From: Streptomyces sp. DG2A-72
Lineage (GTDB): Bacteria > Actinomycetota > Actinomycetes > Streptomycetales > Streptomycetaceae
Assembly: GCF_030499575.1 (NCBI RefSeq)
Contig: NZ_JASTLC010000001.1
Location: 3,310,001 to 3,374,000, forward strand
Reading direction: 5' to 3'
DNA length: 64,000 nt
Part shown: positions 8,713-18,259 of the stretch, one piece after another
How positions within the stretch are numbered: the stretch's first letter is position 1
How the letters are laid out: the number at the start of each line of letters is the position of its first letter
Notes under the pieces: generated by a model
Told to the model about the DNA's origin: nothing
Databases searched by the model: none
The model's input: the letters and a program-made list of their open reading frames with translations, nothing else
Translations under genes and position numbers: made by a program

Positions 8713-10518
8713 TCACGACGAGGACGGCTCGTAGTCCTGGCCCAGCACCACCGACACGTCCGCGTTCGAGGACCCCTTGCCCTTGGTGACGGCGCTGGTG
8801 GGCAGGCCCAGGGTCTTGGCGACCTCGGTGGCGTTCTCCTTGTCGGCTGCATCGGTGTAGGTGACCTTGGACGCTGCCTGGGCGCCGGACGGCGTACCGC
8901 CCTCCAGGAAGGTGAAGCCGCCGTTGAGGAGCACCACGCGGGCCTTCTCGGTGTTGTCCTTGACGCCGCTGGCGTTCTGGACGGAGACGCGGACGGCCGC
9001 GTCCTTGTCGGGGCTCTTCGCGGTGCCGCCGAGGACGTCCTTGACCACGCTGTCGCTCGCCTGCGCGCTGAGCGTGCCGTCGGTCTGGACGGGCAGCAGC
9101 GCCGTCTTGTAGTCGCCGCCCTTGGCGAGGTCGGCGAGCTTGGCGAGGAAGGCGCCGAGGTCCTTGTCGGTCAGCGACGGGTCGAGGATCTGCGCCAGCG
9201 TCTGCACGGTGGTCGTGGCCGCGGTGGCGTCGGAGGACAGCTTGCGCAGCACGGCCTGCATGACCTGCCCGAACCGCTCCAGCTGGGCGTTCTGGGCCTC
9301 GCCGGAGGCGCGGTAGGTGGCGTAGGCGACGGCCATCTTGCCGCTGAGGGTCTGGTCCTCGCCCTTGCTCACCAGGGGCGCGGCGCCCTTCTTCTTGGCG
9401 TCGGGGTCGGGCACGTCGGTGTTGGTGGTGACATCGATGTTGCCGACCAGGTCCACCAGGTTCTGCAGATACGGGGTGTCCAGCCGCCAGGTGCCCTGGA
9501 TCTGGGTGCCGAGGACGGTGTCGAGGGCCTCGCGCGTTCCGGAGGAGCCGTCGTCCTCGACGGACTTGGCGAGGGTGGTCGTGGTGCCGTCGTCGCCGGT
9601 CATGGCGAGGGAGTTGGGCAACAGCACCGTGGTGCCCTGCTTGGTGGTGGTGTTGTCGACGAGCAGCGCCGTGGCGGTGCCGCCCTGCTTGGTGTCGTGC
9701 AGATGGACGACGATCACGTCCCGCTTCTGGGCACCCACGGCCGTCGCCTCGCCCGACTTCGAGTCGTCGGAGGAGGACAGGCCGGGCAGCTTGCCCGCGT
9801 ACCAGAGGTAGCCGACCCCGCCGACCGCGACCAGGGCGAGTACGACGACGAGGGCGACGACCCGGCTTCGGGCGCGGCGCCGGGCCTCCTCACGGCGCTC
9901 GGTGCGGTTCTCCGTGAACGCCAGCCAGTCGATGACGTCCTCGGAGTCGACGTCGGGATCCTCGACGAAGGCGAACTGCTCGGTGTGGTAGTCCCGTTCG
10001 GGCTGCGCGGGGGCGGCCTCGTGCTCGGCCGGACCGGCCTGCTGCGGGATGTAGGCGGTCTGCTCGGCGGTGCGCTGCTCGACGCGCGGCTGCCGGCCGC
10101 TGGTCGCGGCCTGGCCGTAGGGGTCGTACGGCGTGGCGGTTCCGGCGCCCCCTCGGCCGCGGTTGCCGAAGGCGTCGAAGGAAGAGGCGGTGGGCGCCTG
10201 CTGACCGGTGTCGTAGGGGTCGAACGACGAAACCGGTTGCTGGGAACCGGTGTCATAGGGAGGAACCGGTTGCTGCGCGCCCGTGTCGTACGGCTCGTAG
10301 GGGGGCACCGGCGGCTGTTGGCCCGTGCTGTACGGGTCGTAGCCGTAGCCCTGCTGGCCGCCGTGCTGTTGCTGTGCGTACGGGTCGTACGACTGCTGCT
10401 GCGGGAGCTGCTGGGCCGGGACCTGCCGGTACATCGGCCGGCCGTACTCGTCGTAGCCGACGAGTTCGTACTGATCGCCGTGGTCGCCGGGATACCCCGC
10501 GTCGTATCGGTCGTTCAC
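8713..10518 (-). CDS. LCP-family membrane protein with LytR_C domain, degenerate catalytic residues
   Basis: A 601-residue protein. Residues 1-190 are rich in Pro/Gln/Tyr/Gly with repeats of the type DPYDTGQQ. A basic stretch and one membrane helix follow (about 222-242), then an LCP-like extracytoplasmic domain and a C-terminal LytR_C domain (about 505-600). LCP enzymes normally ligate wall polymers to peptidoglycan using Asp and Arg residues at the pyrophosphate. Here the first motif reads VIVVHLHD and the RxD position reads ALLVDN, so catalysis is doubtful. The GTG at 10518 follows GAGGGG; longer readings run into nadD. It lies 16 bases after the nadD stop, probably in one operon. Confidence 0.85.
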   Translation of the reverse strand: MNDRYDAGYPGDHGDQYELVGYDEYGRPMYRQVPAQQLPQQQSYDPYAQQQHGGQQGYGYDPYSTGQQPPVPPYEPYDTGAQQPVPPYDTGSQQPVSSFDPYDTGQQAPTASSFDAFGNRGRGGAGTATPYDPYGQAATSGRQPRVEQRTAEQTAYIPQQAGPAEHEAAPAQPERDYHTEQFAFVEDPDVDSEDVIDWLAFTENRTERREEARRRARSRVVALVVVLALVAVGGVGYLWYAGKLPGLSSSDDSKSGEATAVGAQKRDVIVVHLHDTKQGGTATALLVDNTTTKQGTTVLLPNSLAMTGDDGTTTTLAKSVEDDGSSGTREALDTVLGTQIQGTWRLDTPYLQNLVDLVGNIDVTTNTDVPDPDAKKKGAAPLVSKGEDQTLSGKMAVAYATYRASGEAQNAQLERFGQVMQAVLRKLSSDATAATTTVQTLAQILDPSLTDKDLGAFLAKLADLAKGGDYKTALLPVQTDGTLSAQASDSVVKDVLGGTAKSPDKDAAVRVSVQNASGVKDNTEKARVVLLNGGFTFLEGGTPSGAQAASKVTYTDAADKENATEVAKTLGLPTSAVTKGKGSSNADVSVVLGQDYEPSSS

Positions 10519-10534
10519 CGGTGCCCCTCTCGGC

Positions 10535-11146
10535 TCAGTCGCCGCGGTACAGCTCGCGCTTGTCGATGTAGCGCACGACTCCGTCCGGCACCATGTACCA
10601 GATGGGGTCTCCCTTGGCGACTCTCGCACGGCAATCGGTGGACGAGATGGCCAGAGCGGGAACCTCGACGAGCGAGACACCGCCCTCCGGAAGGCCGGCG
10701 TCCGTCAGATGGTGGCCGGGTCGGGTGACCCCGATGAAGTGCGCGAGGGAGAACAGCTCCTCGGTGTCCCGCCAGGTGAGGAGCTGGGCGAGGGCGTCGG
10801 CGCCCGTGATGAAGAACAGGTCCGTGTCGGGGTTGAGCTCGCGCAGATCGCGCAGGGTGTCGACGGTGTACGTCGGCCCGCCGCGGTCGATGTCGATACG
10901 GCTCACCGAGAACTGCGGGTTCTCGGCGGTCGCGATGACCGTCATCAGATAGCGGTCCTCGGCCGGGGAGACCTTGCGGTGGCTCTTCTGCCATGGCTGG
11001 CCGGTCGGGACGAACACCACTTCGTCCAGGTGGAACTGCGCGGCGACCTCGCTGGCCGCCACGAGGTGACCGTGGTGGATCGGGTCAAACGTCCCGCCCA
11101 TGACGCCCAGGCGGCGCTTGCCCGCATTCGTCGGGCCGGTAGGCAT
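10535..11146 (-). CDS. nadD: Nicotinate-nucleotide adenylyltransferase
   Basis: A 203-residue enzyme that makes deamido-NAD from nicotinate mononucleotide and ATP. The nucleotidyltransferase motif [11 protein letters not shown] is at the N-terminus and the ISSTDCRAR motif near the C-terminus. I use the ATG at 11146, which has GGGAG at a good distance, over the ATG at 11161. The downstream order LCP gene then rsfS is the usual actinobacterial arrangement. Confidence 0.95.
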   Translation of the reverse strand: MPTGPTNAGKRRLGVMGGTFDPIHHGHLVAASEVAAQFHLDEVVFVPTGQPWQKSHRKVSPAEDRYLMTVIATAENPQFSVSRIDIDRGGPTYTVDTLRDLRELNPDTDLFFITGADALAQLLTWRDTEELFSLAHFIGVTRPGHHLTDAGLPEGGVSLVEVPALAISSTDCRARVAKGDPIWYMVPDGVVRYIDKRELYRGD

Positions 11147-11207
11147 GTCCTGCTCTCCCATGCGTGCAGACCCTACCGGCCCGTCCTGAGGACTCCGGCC
11201 GGAGGCT

Positions 11208-11372
11208 TCAGCGGTCGCGGTTGAAGCGGGTGGTGATCCACAGCAGGAGCAGCAGGATGAAGAGCGCGCCGCCGCCCGTCAGATAGGCGTTGAGGCTCTC
11301 GTGGTTGCCGCTGTGCTCCTCGCCCTCGGCGGCGAGGGTGACCAACTGGGCTGCGGTGCTGTGGAAGCTCAT
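11208..11372 (-). CDS. Small membrane protein, 54 aa
   Basis: A 54-residue frame starting [10 protein letters not shown] with one strong membrane helix (about 34-47, [16 protein letters not shown]) and a basic C-terminus ending TTRFNRDR. It has no cysteines and no family that I recognise. The ribosome-binding site is weak. It sits between nadD and a second tiny membrane gene. The clean hydrophobic/basic layout suggests a real gene. Confidence 0.65.
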   Translation of the reverse strand: MSFHSTAAQLVTLAAEGEEHSGNHESLNAYLTGGGALFILLLLLWITTRFNRDR

Positions 11373-11502
11373 CTTCGGCAGTACCTATCCGGTGTGGGCG
11401 GGATAAAGATGTCGGCCCATGGTAAGCGGGCGGCCCGGCAGCCCTCACGCCGACTCCGCCGTCGGTACTCGGCAGACGGGCCGGAGGAACTTCCCGGCTG
11501 TC

Positions 11503-11664
11503 TCAGTCGTCCTTTTGTTTGTACCCCCGCAGCAGGAACCACGCGGTCAGGACACAGCCCAGCACCATCACGATCAGTACGACCCGGAGCAGATTCCCCG
11601 CCCCTTGCTGTTCGGCGGCGTTCGCGGCTCCGGCGAGCCAGGCGGACGCGGGGTTGTGCTCCAT
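11503..11664 (-). CDS. Small membrane protein, 53 aa
   Basis: A 53-residue frame, MEHNPASAWLAGAANAAEQQ, followed by one membrane helix (about 26-45) and the charged tail GYKQKDD. AAGGAG lies eight bases upstream of the ATG at 11664, strong support for this start. Longer upstream readings in this frame are antisense to the M48 peptidase gene and are not used. Function unknown. It is divergent from the peptidase gene at 11789. Confidence 0.7.
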   Translation of the reverse strand: MEHNPASAWLAGAANAAEQQGAGNLLRVVLIVMVLGCVLTAWFLLRGYKQKDD

Positions 11665-11788
11665 GACGGGACTCCTTCGCTGTACTGCCCGTCCACGGTA
11701 TATCCGCCTAGGCTGGGCTCTGCTTCGGGGGCGCAAAGGGCCGCACAAGGGTCCGCAAAGGGCCACACACACGCACATGGGGGAAGAC

Positions 11789-12934
11789 ATGTCCGACGGC
11801 CACGAGCACAACGGGCACGAGAACGTGCCGAGCAGGCAGCGCAGGCGCTTCCCTGGAATCTCCTCGCGTGCGTATGAGCATCCGGCCGACCGCTCCGCCC
11901 TGGTGGCGCTGCGCAAGCTGAGCGGCTTCGACACGGTCTTCAAGGCGCTCAGCGGACTGCTGCCCGAGCGCAGCCTCAGGCTGCTGTTCCTGTCCGACTC
12001 GGTGCGCGTCTCGGACCAGCAGTTCGCACACCTCAACGACATGCTGCGGGACGCCTGTTACATCCTGGACCTGGAGAAGGTCCCGCCGATGTACGTCAAC
12101 CAGGACCCGCAGCCGAACGCGATGTGCATCGGCCTGGACGAGCCGATCATCGTCGTCACCACCGGCCTGGTCGAACTGCTCGACGAGGAGGAGATGCGGG
12201 CGGTCGTCGGGCACGAGGTGGGTCACGCCCTGTCCGGCCACGCCGTGTACCGGACCATCCTGCTGTTCCTGACCAACCTCGCGCTCAGGGTCGCCTGGAT
12301 CCCGCTGGGCAACCTGGCGATCATGGCGATCGTGACCGCGCTGCGCGAGTGGTTCCGCAAGTCGGAGCTGTCCGCGGACCGCGCGGGCCTCCTGGTCGGG
12401 CAGGACCTCCAGGCCTCGATGCGCGGCCTGATGAAGCTGGCCGGCGGCAACCATCTGCACGAGATGAACGTGGACGCGTTCCTGAAGCAGGCCGAGGAGT
12501 ACGAGGCGGGCGGCGACCTGCGCGACTCCGTGCTGAAGATCTTGAACGTGCTGCCGCGCTCCCACCCCTTCACCACCCTCCGGGCGGCCGAGCTGAAGAA
12601 GTGGTCCGAGTCCCGCGACTACCAGCGGATCATGGACGGCCACTACCCGCGGCGCAGCGAGGACAAGGACACCTCGGTCTCGGACTCGTTCCGGGACTCG
12701 GCGTCGCACTACGCCACGCATGTGAAGACCTCCAAGGACCCGCTGATGAAGCTGGTCAGCGATCTCGCCGGCGGGGCGGGCGACCTGGGCGGCAGGGTGC
12801 GCCGCGGCTTCAGCGGCTTCGCCGGCCCGGCGGGCGGCTCGGCCGAGTCCACACCGAAGGACCAGCCGCCGCGCGACGACAGCACGGGCCCGGACGGCGA
12901 CGACAGCACGGGCCGGGACGGCGACAACCGCTGA
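11789..12934 (+). CDS. M48 family metallopeptidase
   Basis: A 381-residue zinc peptidase with HEVGH at residues 142-146 and the downstream ELSADRAGLL motif that supplies the third zinc ligand. A hydrophobic segment at about 155-185 may be membrane-associated. The C-terminal 60 residues are Gly/Asp/Ser-rich and end in repeats of DDSTG. M48 proteins such as HtpX take part in membrane protein quality control; the substrate here is unknown. The ATG at 11789 follows GGGGGAAG; an ATG at 11777 in frame is an alternative. Confidence 0.9.
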   Translation: MSDGHEHNGHENVPSRQRRRFPGISSRAYEHPADRSALVALRKLSGFDTVFKALSGLLPERSLRLLFLSDSVRVSDQQFAHLNDMLRDACYILDLEKVPPMYVNQDPQPNAMCIGLDEPIIVVTTGLVELLDEEEMRAVVGHEVGHALSGHAVYRTILLFLTNLALRVAWIPLGNLAIMAIVTALREWFRKSELSADRAGLLVGQDLQASMRGLMKLAGGNHLHEMNVDAFLKQAEEYEAGGDLRDSVLKILNVLPRSHPFTTLRAAELKKWSESRDYQRIMDGHYPRRSEDKDTSVSDSFRDSASHYATHVKTSKDPLMKLVSDLAGGAGDLGGRVRRGFSGFAGPAGGSAESTPKDQPPRDDSTGPDGDDSTGRDGDNR

Positions 12935-12960
12935 CGTCGTCATCGAGGCAGCCGCTGAGG

Positions 12961-12976
12961 CCGCGGTTTGCCGCGG
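12961..12976. terminator. Short hairpin between convergent genes
   Basis: CCGCGG-TTTG-CCGCGG forms a 6-bp stem in the 43-bp gap between the convergent M48 gene (end 12934) and the membrane-protein gene (end 12978). It may terminate both. Confidence 0.4.
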
Positions 12977-12977
12977 T

Positions 12978-14048
12978 TCACACCTTCGGCTGCGCGCTCT
13001 GCGCCAGCGTCCCGCACAGCGCCGGCGCGCTGCCCGTGGCGTAGGGGTCCGTGCCGGCCGGGCCGCCGCCCTTGGCGGTCTGGCCGGCCAGCAGCGGGCG
13101 CAGATGGCTGGTGGAGTCGGCGGCGCAGGAGACCGGCCCGGCCTGGACATAGGAGACGGCCAGCTGGGCCTGCTGGAGGCGCAGGTCGTCGCGGTCGAAG
13201 CGGAAGTGCAGCTCACGGCGGACGATGAACAGGGACGCCTCGGCCTTCTCGCCGGCGCCGGTGGGCCGTAGCGCGTACACGAAGGTGTGGTCCGAGGTGA
13301 CCTCGAGCGTGGACGAGTCGGCCTCGGCCGCGTGCAGGCTGCCCTGGACACGGATCTTGTCGTCGGCCAGCTCGGCCCTGTTCGGGTCGAAGCGAACCAG
13401 CCATCCGGTCGGCGCATGCCTGCCGTCGGCGGTCGGCTGCCGGAAGCTCTGGTCGAACTGGTCGAGTTGGTCCGGGGCGACCAGGGCACGCACAGGCCGG
13501 ACCTGTCCGCCGGTGAGCACCTCCGGGTAGAGGGAGGAGCGGACGAGGTAGTCCTTGGCGGTGTTCAGGGCGCTCACGACCTGACTGTCCGAGAAGTGCT
13601 CGGTGCGCCGGGTGGCGGGCAGTGGTATGCCCTCGGCGCCGACGCGGTACTGCGCGGCGGGGCTGTGCGCGAACAGTTCGTCGGGCTCGGCGGCGCCGGG
13701 CACCTTGCCCTGCGGGGCGAGCGGGATGACGGTCATCCGCAGGGGCTCGGCGGGCTGCCGGCTCTGCGGAGTCTGGTAGGGGTGTCGTACACCCATGTAG
13801 ATCGCGGCGCCGAAGGCGACCGCGATCAGCACGACCAGGATCAGCGCCTGCCGGGACAGGCCCCGACGCACCGGCGGACGGCGCCGTACGGCGGGCGCGT
13901 GGTCGGCCATGCGCTCCTGTGCGGAGAACTCCTGAAGGCGGGCAGCCCGGACGAACGACTCGTCGAAGACGACGGATCGGTATTCGTCCTCGCCACCTCC
14001 GGGGCCGCCCTCGGGTGTCCCCTCGGGTGGGTCTGAAGGCCCTCCCAT
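12978..14048 (-). CDS. Single-pass membrane protein with SVVFDE motif
   Basis: A 356-residue protein. Its acidic/Gly-rich N-terminus contains YRSVVFDESFVRAA (about 23-36). One membrane helix follows at about 70-86, then a roughly 270-residue extracytoplasmic domain with three cysteines near the end. I know no function. The neighbouring gene at 14149-14793 has the same cytoplasmic motif and topology but a much shorter outside part, so the two are probably related partners. The start is the ATG at 14048. Confidence 0.75.
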   Translation of the reverse strand: MGGPSDPPEGTPEGGPGGGEDEYRSVVFDESFVRAARLQEFSAQERMADHAPAVRRRPPVRRGLSRQALILVVLIAVAFGAAIYMGVRHPYQTPQSRQPAEPLRMTVIPLAPQGKVPGAAEPDELFAHSPAAQYRVGAEGIPLPATRRTEHFSDSQVVSALNTAKDYLVRSSLYPEVLTGGQVRPVRALVAPDQLDQFDQSFRQPTADGRHAPTGWLVRFDPNRAELADDKIRVQGSLHAAEADSSTLEVTSDHTFVYALRPTGAGEKAEASLFIVRRELHFRFDRDDLRLQQAQLAVSYVQAGPVSCAADSTSHLRPLLAGQTAKGGGPAGTDPYATGSAPALCGTLAQSAQPKV

Positions 14049-14148
14049 ATCTTCAGAGTAGGTCTCCGGGAGGCCAGGTAAACGCCCTGCTGTACGACAA
14101 GTTCTGACAGGTTCTCACCAGGATGGTCAGGGCCTGTCGGGGCAGGTG

Positions 14149-14793
14149 TCAGGGCGTGCGCGGGGTCGCGGGGACCGGTGGCTGGGAGTAGCTGGCGGAA
14201 GCGGAGGGTGCCGCCGCACTGCCCTGTTCGACGCCGGTGGAGGCGGGCGGCGGGACCCTGTCCCGGTTGCCCGAGGACGCGCCGCGGTAGACCGCCGTGA
14301 AGGCCAGCGCGACCATGCCGATGCCCATCAGGATGGCGAGCATCCAGGCGACCGGGCGGTGCCAGCGGACCTGCTTGCCGTAGGTCCCCGGAGCGCCGTA
14401 GCGGCCGTTGAGGGTGTCGGGCTCGTCCAGGTCGTCGAAGTCCGGATCATGGCCGAAACCGCCGTGATCGTCGGGGCCGTAGCCGTCCTCGTAGCGCTCG
14501 CCTCTGCGGTGGGCCCGGCGGGCCTCTGCCTCGGAGGCCTCGGCTCTGGCCTGGGCAGCGGCCAGGAGGCGTTCGACGGCGGTCGGCTCGTGCACCACGG
14601 CCGCCCGTACGAAGGCCTCGTCGAAGACCACGGAGGCGAACTCTTCGTCCGACACCCCGCGGTCGTGGTCGTCGTCGGGCTCCCAGCCGTCAGGGAACGG
14701 CGTGCCCCCCACGTCCTCCGGCACGGATCCAGAGTAGACCTGAGGGGTCAATTTGGGCAGACGGTATGGAAATTCATCCGCCTTGTGAGACAC
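14149..14793 (-). CDS. Single-pass membrane protein with SVVFDE motif (short)
   Basis: A 214-residue protein with an acidic cytoplasmic N-terminus containing FASVVFDEAFVRAA (about 51-64). A coiled-coil-like Ala/Glu/Arg stretch (about 72-100), one membrane helix (about 148-168) and a short Pro/Ser/Ala-rich outside tail follow. It starts with GTG at 14793, with GGAG eight bases upstream. It shares the SVVFDE(A/S)FVRAA motif with its downstream neighbour (12978-14048), and the pair probably forms an operon. Function unknown. Confidence 0.75.
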   Translation of the reverse strand: MSHKADEFPYRLPKLTPQVYSGSVPEDVGGTPFPDGWEPDDDHDRGVSDEEFASVVFDEAFVRAAVVHEPTAVERLLAAAQARAEASEAEARRAHRRGERYEDGYGPDDHGGFGHDPDFDDLDEPDTLNGRYGAPGTYGKQVRWHRPVAWMLAILMGIGMVALAFTAVYRGASSGNRDRVPPPASTGVEQGSAAAPSASASYSQPPVPATPRTP

Positions 14794-14796
14794 CTA

Positions 14797-14912
14797 AGCG
14801 CTCCGCTGGGAGTGCCGTGACGGGCGGTCGGCCGTCTGCAGGCCCGTCGTGGCTGGTCGCGCCCACGCGGCGGAGCCGCATATAGATACAGCCCCGCGCC
14901 CCTTCGGGGCGC
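14797..14912 (+). repeat. Interspersed repeat, copy A
   Basis: It begins AGCGCTCCGC, passes through CGTCGTGGCTGGTCGCGCCC and GCGGCGGAGCCGCA, and ends with ACAGCCCCGCGCCCC and a GGGGCGC hairpin arm. Related copies are at 25023-25140 and 33439-33609. It fills the gap between proA and the SVVFDE gene and lies over that gene's 5' flank. Confidence 0.85.
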
Positions 14913-16199
14913 TCAGCGCCGTACGTGTCCATCTCCCGTGACGATGTACTTCGTGCTGGTCAGCTCCGGCAGCCCCATCGGGCCGCGCGCGTGCAGCTTC
15001 TGCGTGGAGATGCCGATCTCCGCGCCGAAGCCGAACTGGCCGCCGTCGGTGAAGCGCGTGGAAGCGTTCACCGCGACCGTGGTGGAGTCGACCAGCTGGG
15101 TGAAGCGGCGGGCGGCCTGCTGCGAGGTCGTCACGATCGCCTCGGTGTGACCGGAGGTCCACAGCCGGATGTGCTCGACGGCCTTGTCGAGCGAGTCGAC
15201 GACCGCCGCGGCGATGTCGTACGACAGGTACTCGGTCTCCCAGTCCTCCGGCGTGGCCTCGACGACCGTCGCCTTGGAGTCCTTCGCGTACGCCAGCACC
15301 CGCTCGTCGGCGTGCACGGTGACCCCGGCCTCCGCGAGGGCGTCCAGGGCGCGCGGCAGGAACTCCGGCGCGATGTCCTGGTGGACCAGGAGCGTCTCGG
15401 CGGCGTTGCAGACGCTGACGCGCTGCGCCTTGGAGTTGATCAGGATGTCGATGGCCATGTCGAGGTCGGCGTGCGCGTCGACGTAGACGTGGCAGTTGCC
15501 GGTGCCGGTCTCGATGACCGGGACGATGGACTCCTGGACGACCGTCTGGATCAGCGAGGCACCGCCGCGCGGGATCAGTACGTCGACCAGTCCGCGCGCC
15601 CGCATCAGCTCGCGTACGCTCTCGCGGCTCTCGCCGGGCACGAGCTGGACGGCGTCGGCGGGCAGCCCGGCGCCGCCCACGGCGTCGCGCAGCACCCGCA
15701 CCAGGGCGGTGTTCGACTCGTAGGCGGAGGCGGAGCCCCGCAGCAGCACGGCGTTCCCGGACTTCAGGCAGAGCGCGGCGGCGTCCACGGTGACGTTCGG
15801 GCGGGCCTCGTAGATGATCCCGACGACGCCCAGCGGGACGCGGACCTGGCGCAGGTCGATGCCGTTCGGGAGGGTCGAGCCGCGGACGACCTCGCCGACC
15901 GGGTCGGGCAGGGCCACGACGTCCCGCACATCGGAGGCGATCGCCCGGACCCGCTCCGGCGTCAGCGTCAGCCGGTCGACGATGGCCTCGCTGGTGCCGG
16001 CCTCGCGGGCCTTGGCGATGTCCTTGGCGTTGGCCTCGACGATTTCGCTCGTACGGACCTCCAGCGCGTCCGCGATGGCGAGCAGCGCGTCGTCCTTCTC
16101 GGCCCGCGGCAGCGGCGCGAGGTCGGCTGCGGCGGCCTTGGCGCGGTAGGCGGCCCGGGTGACCGGGGACATCGAGTCGTACGGCGAAAGCGTGGTCAT
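14913..16199 (-). CDS. proA: Gamma-glutamyl phosphate reductase
   Basis: A 428-residue enzyme of proline synthesis that reduces gamma-glutamyl phosphate to glutamate semialdehyde with NADPH. It belongs to the aldehyde dehydrogenase fold family. [20 protein letters not shown], the [11 protein letters not shown] segment with the catalytic cysteine, and [21 protein letters not shown] near the C-terminus are clear. The ATG at 16199 ([10 protein letters not shown]) gives the normal family length; the frame open upstream to 16616 is antisense shadow. No ribosome-binding site precedes this ATG, but a TACGCT box sits at leaderless spacing. proB follows on the same strand upstream, separated by one hypothetical gene. 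Confidence 0.97.
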   Translation of the reverse strand: MTTLSPYDSMSPVTRAAYRAKAAAADLAPLPRAEKDDALLAIADALEVRTSEIVEANAKDIAKAREAGTSEAIVDRLTLTPERVRAIASDVRDVVALPDPVGEVVRGSTLPNGIDLRQVRVPLGVVGIIYEARPNVTVDAAALCLKSGNAVLLRGSASAYESNTALVRVLRDAVGGAGLPADAVQLVPGESRESVRELMRARGLVDVLIPRGGASLIQTVVQESIVPVIETGTGNCHVYVDAHADLDMAIDILINSKAQRVSVCNAAETLLVHQDIAPEFLPRALDALAEAGVTVHADERVLAYAKDSKATVVEATPEDWETEYLSYDIAAAVVDSLDKAVEHIRLWTSGHTEAIVTTSQQAARRFTQLVDSTTVAVNASTRFTDGGQFGFGAEIGISTQKLHARGPMGLPELTSTKYIVTGDGHVRR

Positions 16200-16205
16200 G
16201 AGGGA

Positions 16206-16211
16206 AGCGTA
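16206..16211 (-). promoter_or_regulatory. Possible -10 box of a leaderless proA transcript
   Basis: Minus-strand TACGCT fits TAnnnT and ends six bases before the proA ATG, which has no Shine-Dalgarno sequence. No clear -35 is visible. Confidence 0.35.
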
Positions 16212-16285
16212 GTGCGCGGAACGGGTCGGTCCGGCAGGCATCCCAAACCCCGAGACAAGCCGCCCAGACTCGGCAAAACGACCGC

Positions 16286-16747
16286 TCAATACGGGTGGAC
16301 GCCTACCGGTGACGCCGGTGGCGGTCCGTACCCTTCCGCGATCCGCTGGTGGTAGGTCTCGCGGTCGATGACCTCCAGGCCGACGATCTCCCAGGGCGGC
16401 AGTCCCGCGGACTGGCGGTGCTCGCCCCACAGGCGCAGGGCGACGGCGGCGGCGTCGTGCAGGTCGCGGGCCTCTTCCCAGTAGCGGATCTCGGCGTGGT
16501 CGACCGCGTAGCGGCTGGTCAGCAGAAAGGGGTGGTCGTGGGCGAGCTGCTCGAGGCAGCGCCGTACCTCCTTCAGCGGGGTCTCGGCGCCGGAGACGCT
16601 CAAGGTGACATGCCACAGGCGGGGCGCGTCCTTGGGCTCCTCGTACCGGTCCCCGGCCGCGACGCTGGTCAGGGCGCGCTCCTCGCCGCCCGCGCGGGAG
16701 GGAACACCATCGCGGGACGCCGCCGCCCCAGGGCGCACTCGTCTCAC
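16286..16747 (-). CDS. Conserved hypothetical protein between proB and proA
   Basis: A 153-residue protein with no signal or membrane segment. The central part ([44 protein letters not shown]) looks like a compact alpha/beta domain; I recognise no family. AAGGAGG lies six bases before the GTG at 16747, which fixes the start. It lies between the two proline-biosynthesis genes; co-transcription with them is likely but a shared role is not shown. Confidence 0.8.
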   Translation of the reverse strand: MRRVRPGAAASRDGVPSRAGGEERALTSVAAGDRYEEPKDAPRLWHVTLSVSGAETPLKEVRRCLEQLAHDHPFLLTSRYAVDHAEIRYWEEARDLHDAAAVALRLWGEHRQSAGLPPWEIVGLEVIDRETYHQRIAEGYGPPPASPVGVHPY

Positions 16748-16859
16748 GACGGCCTCCTTACGATGGTCGTGCGGAATGGATCCCCAAGGGATTGGTCCCT
16801 AAGACAAAGTTGAGCAGGCCGCAAGCCGCCGCGGGGCTGTTTTGCGCAACGGTCACCTT

Positions 16860-17987
16860 TTACGGGTGCAGGATCACGAGGTCGTCCCTGTGTACGACTT
16901 CACGTTCGTACGCCGGACCCAGTTCACGGGCGAGTTCCCGGGTCGAGCGGCCGAGCAGCTGGGGGATCTCCTTGGCGTCGAAGCTGACGAGCCCACGGGC
17001 CACCGCACGTCCCTCGGTGTCGCGCAGCTCGACGGGGTCGCCCGCGCCGAACTCGCCCTCGACGGCGGCGATCCCGGCCGGCAGCAGCGACTTGCGGCGC
17101 TCGACGACCGCCCGCACCGCCCCGTCGTCCAGGGTCAGCGAGCCCTGCGGGGTGGACGCGTGCTGCAGCCACAGCAGCCGGTCGGCGGACCGCTTGCCCG
17201 TGGGGTGGAAGTAGGTGCCGGTGTCACCGCCGGACAGCGCCTCAGTGGCATGGATGGCGCTGGTCAGCACGACGGAGATGCCGGCTGCGGCGGCGATCCG
17301 GGCGGCCTCGACCTTGGTGACCATGCCGCCGGTGCCGACGCCGGCCTTGCCCGCGCTGCCGATCTCCACGTGCGCAAGGTCCGACGGCTCACGCACCTCC
17401 GCTATCCGCGCGGTACCCGGCTTGCTCGGGTCGCCGTCGTACACGCCGTCGATGTCGGAGAGCAGCACCAGCAGGTCGGCCCGTACGAGATGGGCGACGA
17501 GGGCGGCGAGGCGGTCGTTGTCGCCGAAGCGGATCTCGTCCGTGGCGACGGTGTCGTTCTCGTTGACGACCGGGAGGGCGCCCATCGCGAGGAGCTTGTC
17601 GAGGGTGCGCTGCGCGTTGCGGTGGTGGGCGCGGCGGCTCATGTCGTCGCTGGTCAGCAGCACCTGGCCGACGCGGACGCCGTAGCGGGCGAAGGAGGCG
17701 GTGTAGCGGGCGACGAGCAGGCCCTGGCCGACGCTGGCGGCGGCCTGCTGCCGGGCCAGGTCCTTGGGGCGGCGACGCAGGCCCAGCGGGGCGAGTCCGG
17801 CCGCGATGGCGCCGGAGGAGACGAGGACGATCTCCTTCTCTCCCCCGCTGCGGCTCTTGGCGAGGACGTCCACGAGCGCGTCGACGCGGTCGGCGTCCAG
17901 GCCGCCGGACGCGGTGGTCAGCGACGAGGACCCGACCTTGACGACGATCCTGCGGGCCTCGCTCACGGCCTGCCTTGCCCCTGCCAC
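16860..17987 (-). CDS. proB: Glutamate 5-kinase
   Basis: Catalyses the first step of proline synthesis, phosphorylating glutamate. The amino acid kinase domain runs from RRIVVKVGSSSLT through VLVSSGAIAAGL, NENDTVA and DIDGVYDGDPSK. A PUA domain occupies the last 90 residues. I use the GTG at 17987 (375 residues); a GTG at 17966, with AGGCAGG upstream, is an equally plausible start (368 residues). proA lies downstream. In most Streptomyces obg is the near upstream neighbour; here about 15 kb of variable genes intervene. Confidence 0.95.
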   Translation of the reverse strand: MAGARQAVSEARRIVVKVGSSSLTTASGGLDADRVDALVDVLAKSRSGGEKEIVLVSSGAIAAGLAPLGLRRRPKDLARQQAAASVGQGLLVARYTASFARYGVRVGQVLLTSDDMSRRAHHRNAQRTLDKLLAMGALPVVNENDTVATDEIRFGDNDRLAALVAHLVRADLLVLLSDIDGVYDGDPSKPGTARIAEVREPSDLAHVEIGSAGKAGVGTGGMVTKVEAARIAAAAGISVVLTSAIHATEALSGGDTGTYFHPTGKRSADRLLWLQHASTPQGSLTLDDGAVRAVVERRKSLLPAGIAAVEGEFGAGDPVELRDTEGRAVARGLVSFDAKEIPQLLGRSTRELARELGPAYEREVVHRDDLVILHP

Positions 17988-18154
17988 TTCGCTTTCCGTC
18001 CCCTCGCACTCGGCTGTCCGCAATCTACGCGAAGGGGGCCAGGAACCGCGCATCGATATCAGTCCCTGGACGTGCGTCCAGTAACGGTGTACTCACGGGT
18101 CGCGCACGGCAAAAAGGTTGTATTGGTTGCTTCTAAGATCGCCGCGGCGCCCGC

Positions 18155-18259
18155 GTGCAGCGCATTCTGCTCCGTTGCGGGAAGAGCCCGTACGACGTCG
18201 TCCCCATCGAGGCCCTGTTCTCCCGAAGCTACGGCGAAGTGACAAGTAGCTCTCTGTAG
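18155..18259 (+). pseudogene. 5' fragment of a polysaccharide pyruvyl-transferase-like gene
   Basis: A frame of 34 codons starts GTG and reads VQRILLRCGKSPYDVVPIE before becoming unrecognisable and stopping at 18257. From memory this opening resembles that of polysaccharide pyruvyl transferase proteins in Streptomyces wall-polymer clusters. The likely 3' part lies at 24562-25022, on the same strand, beyond an inserted ABC transporter, two-component system and recombinase remnant. The rest of 17988-18387 holds only the proB upstream region and nothing else that I recognise. Confidence 0.45.
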
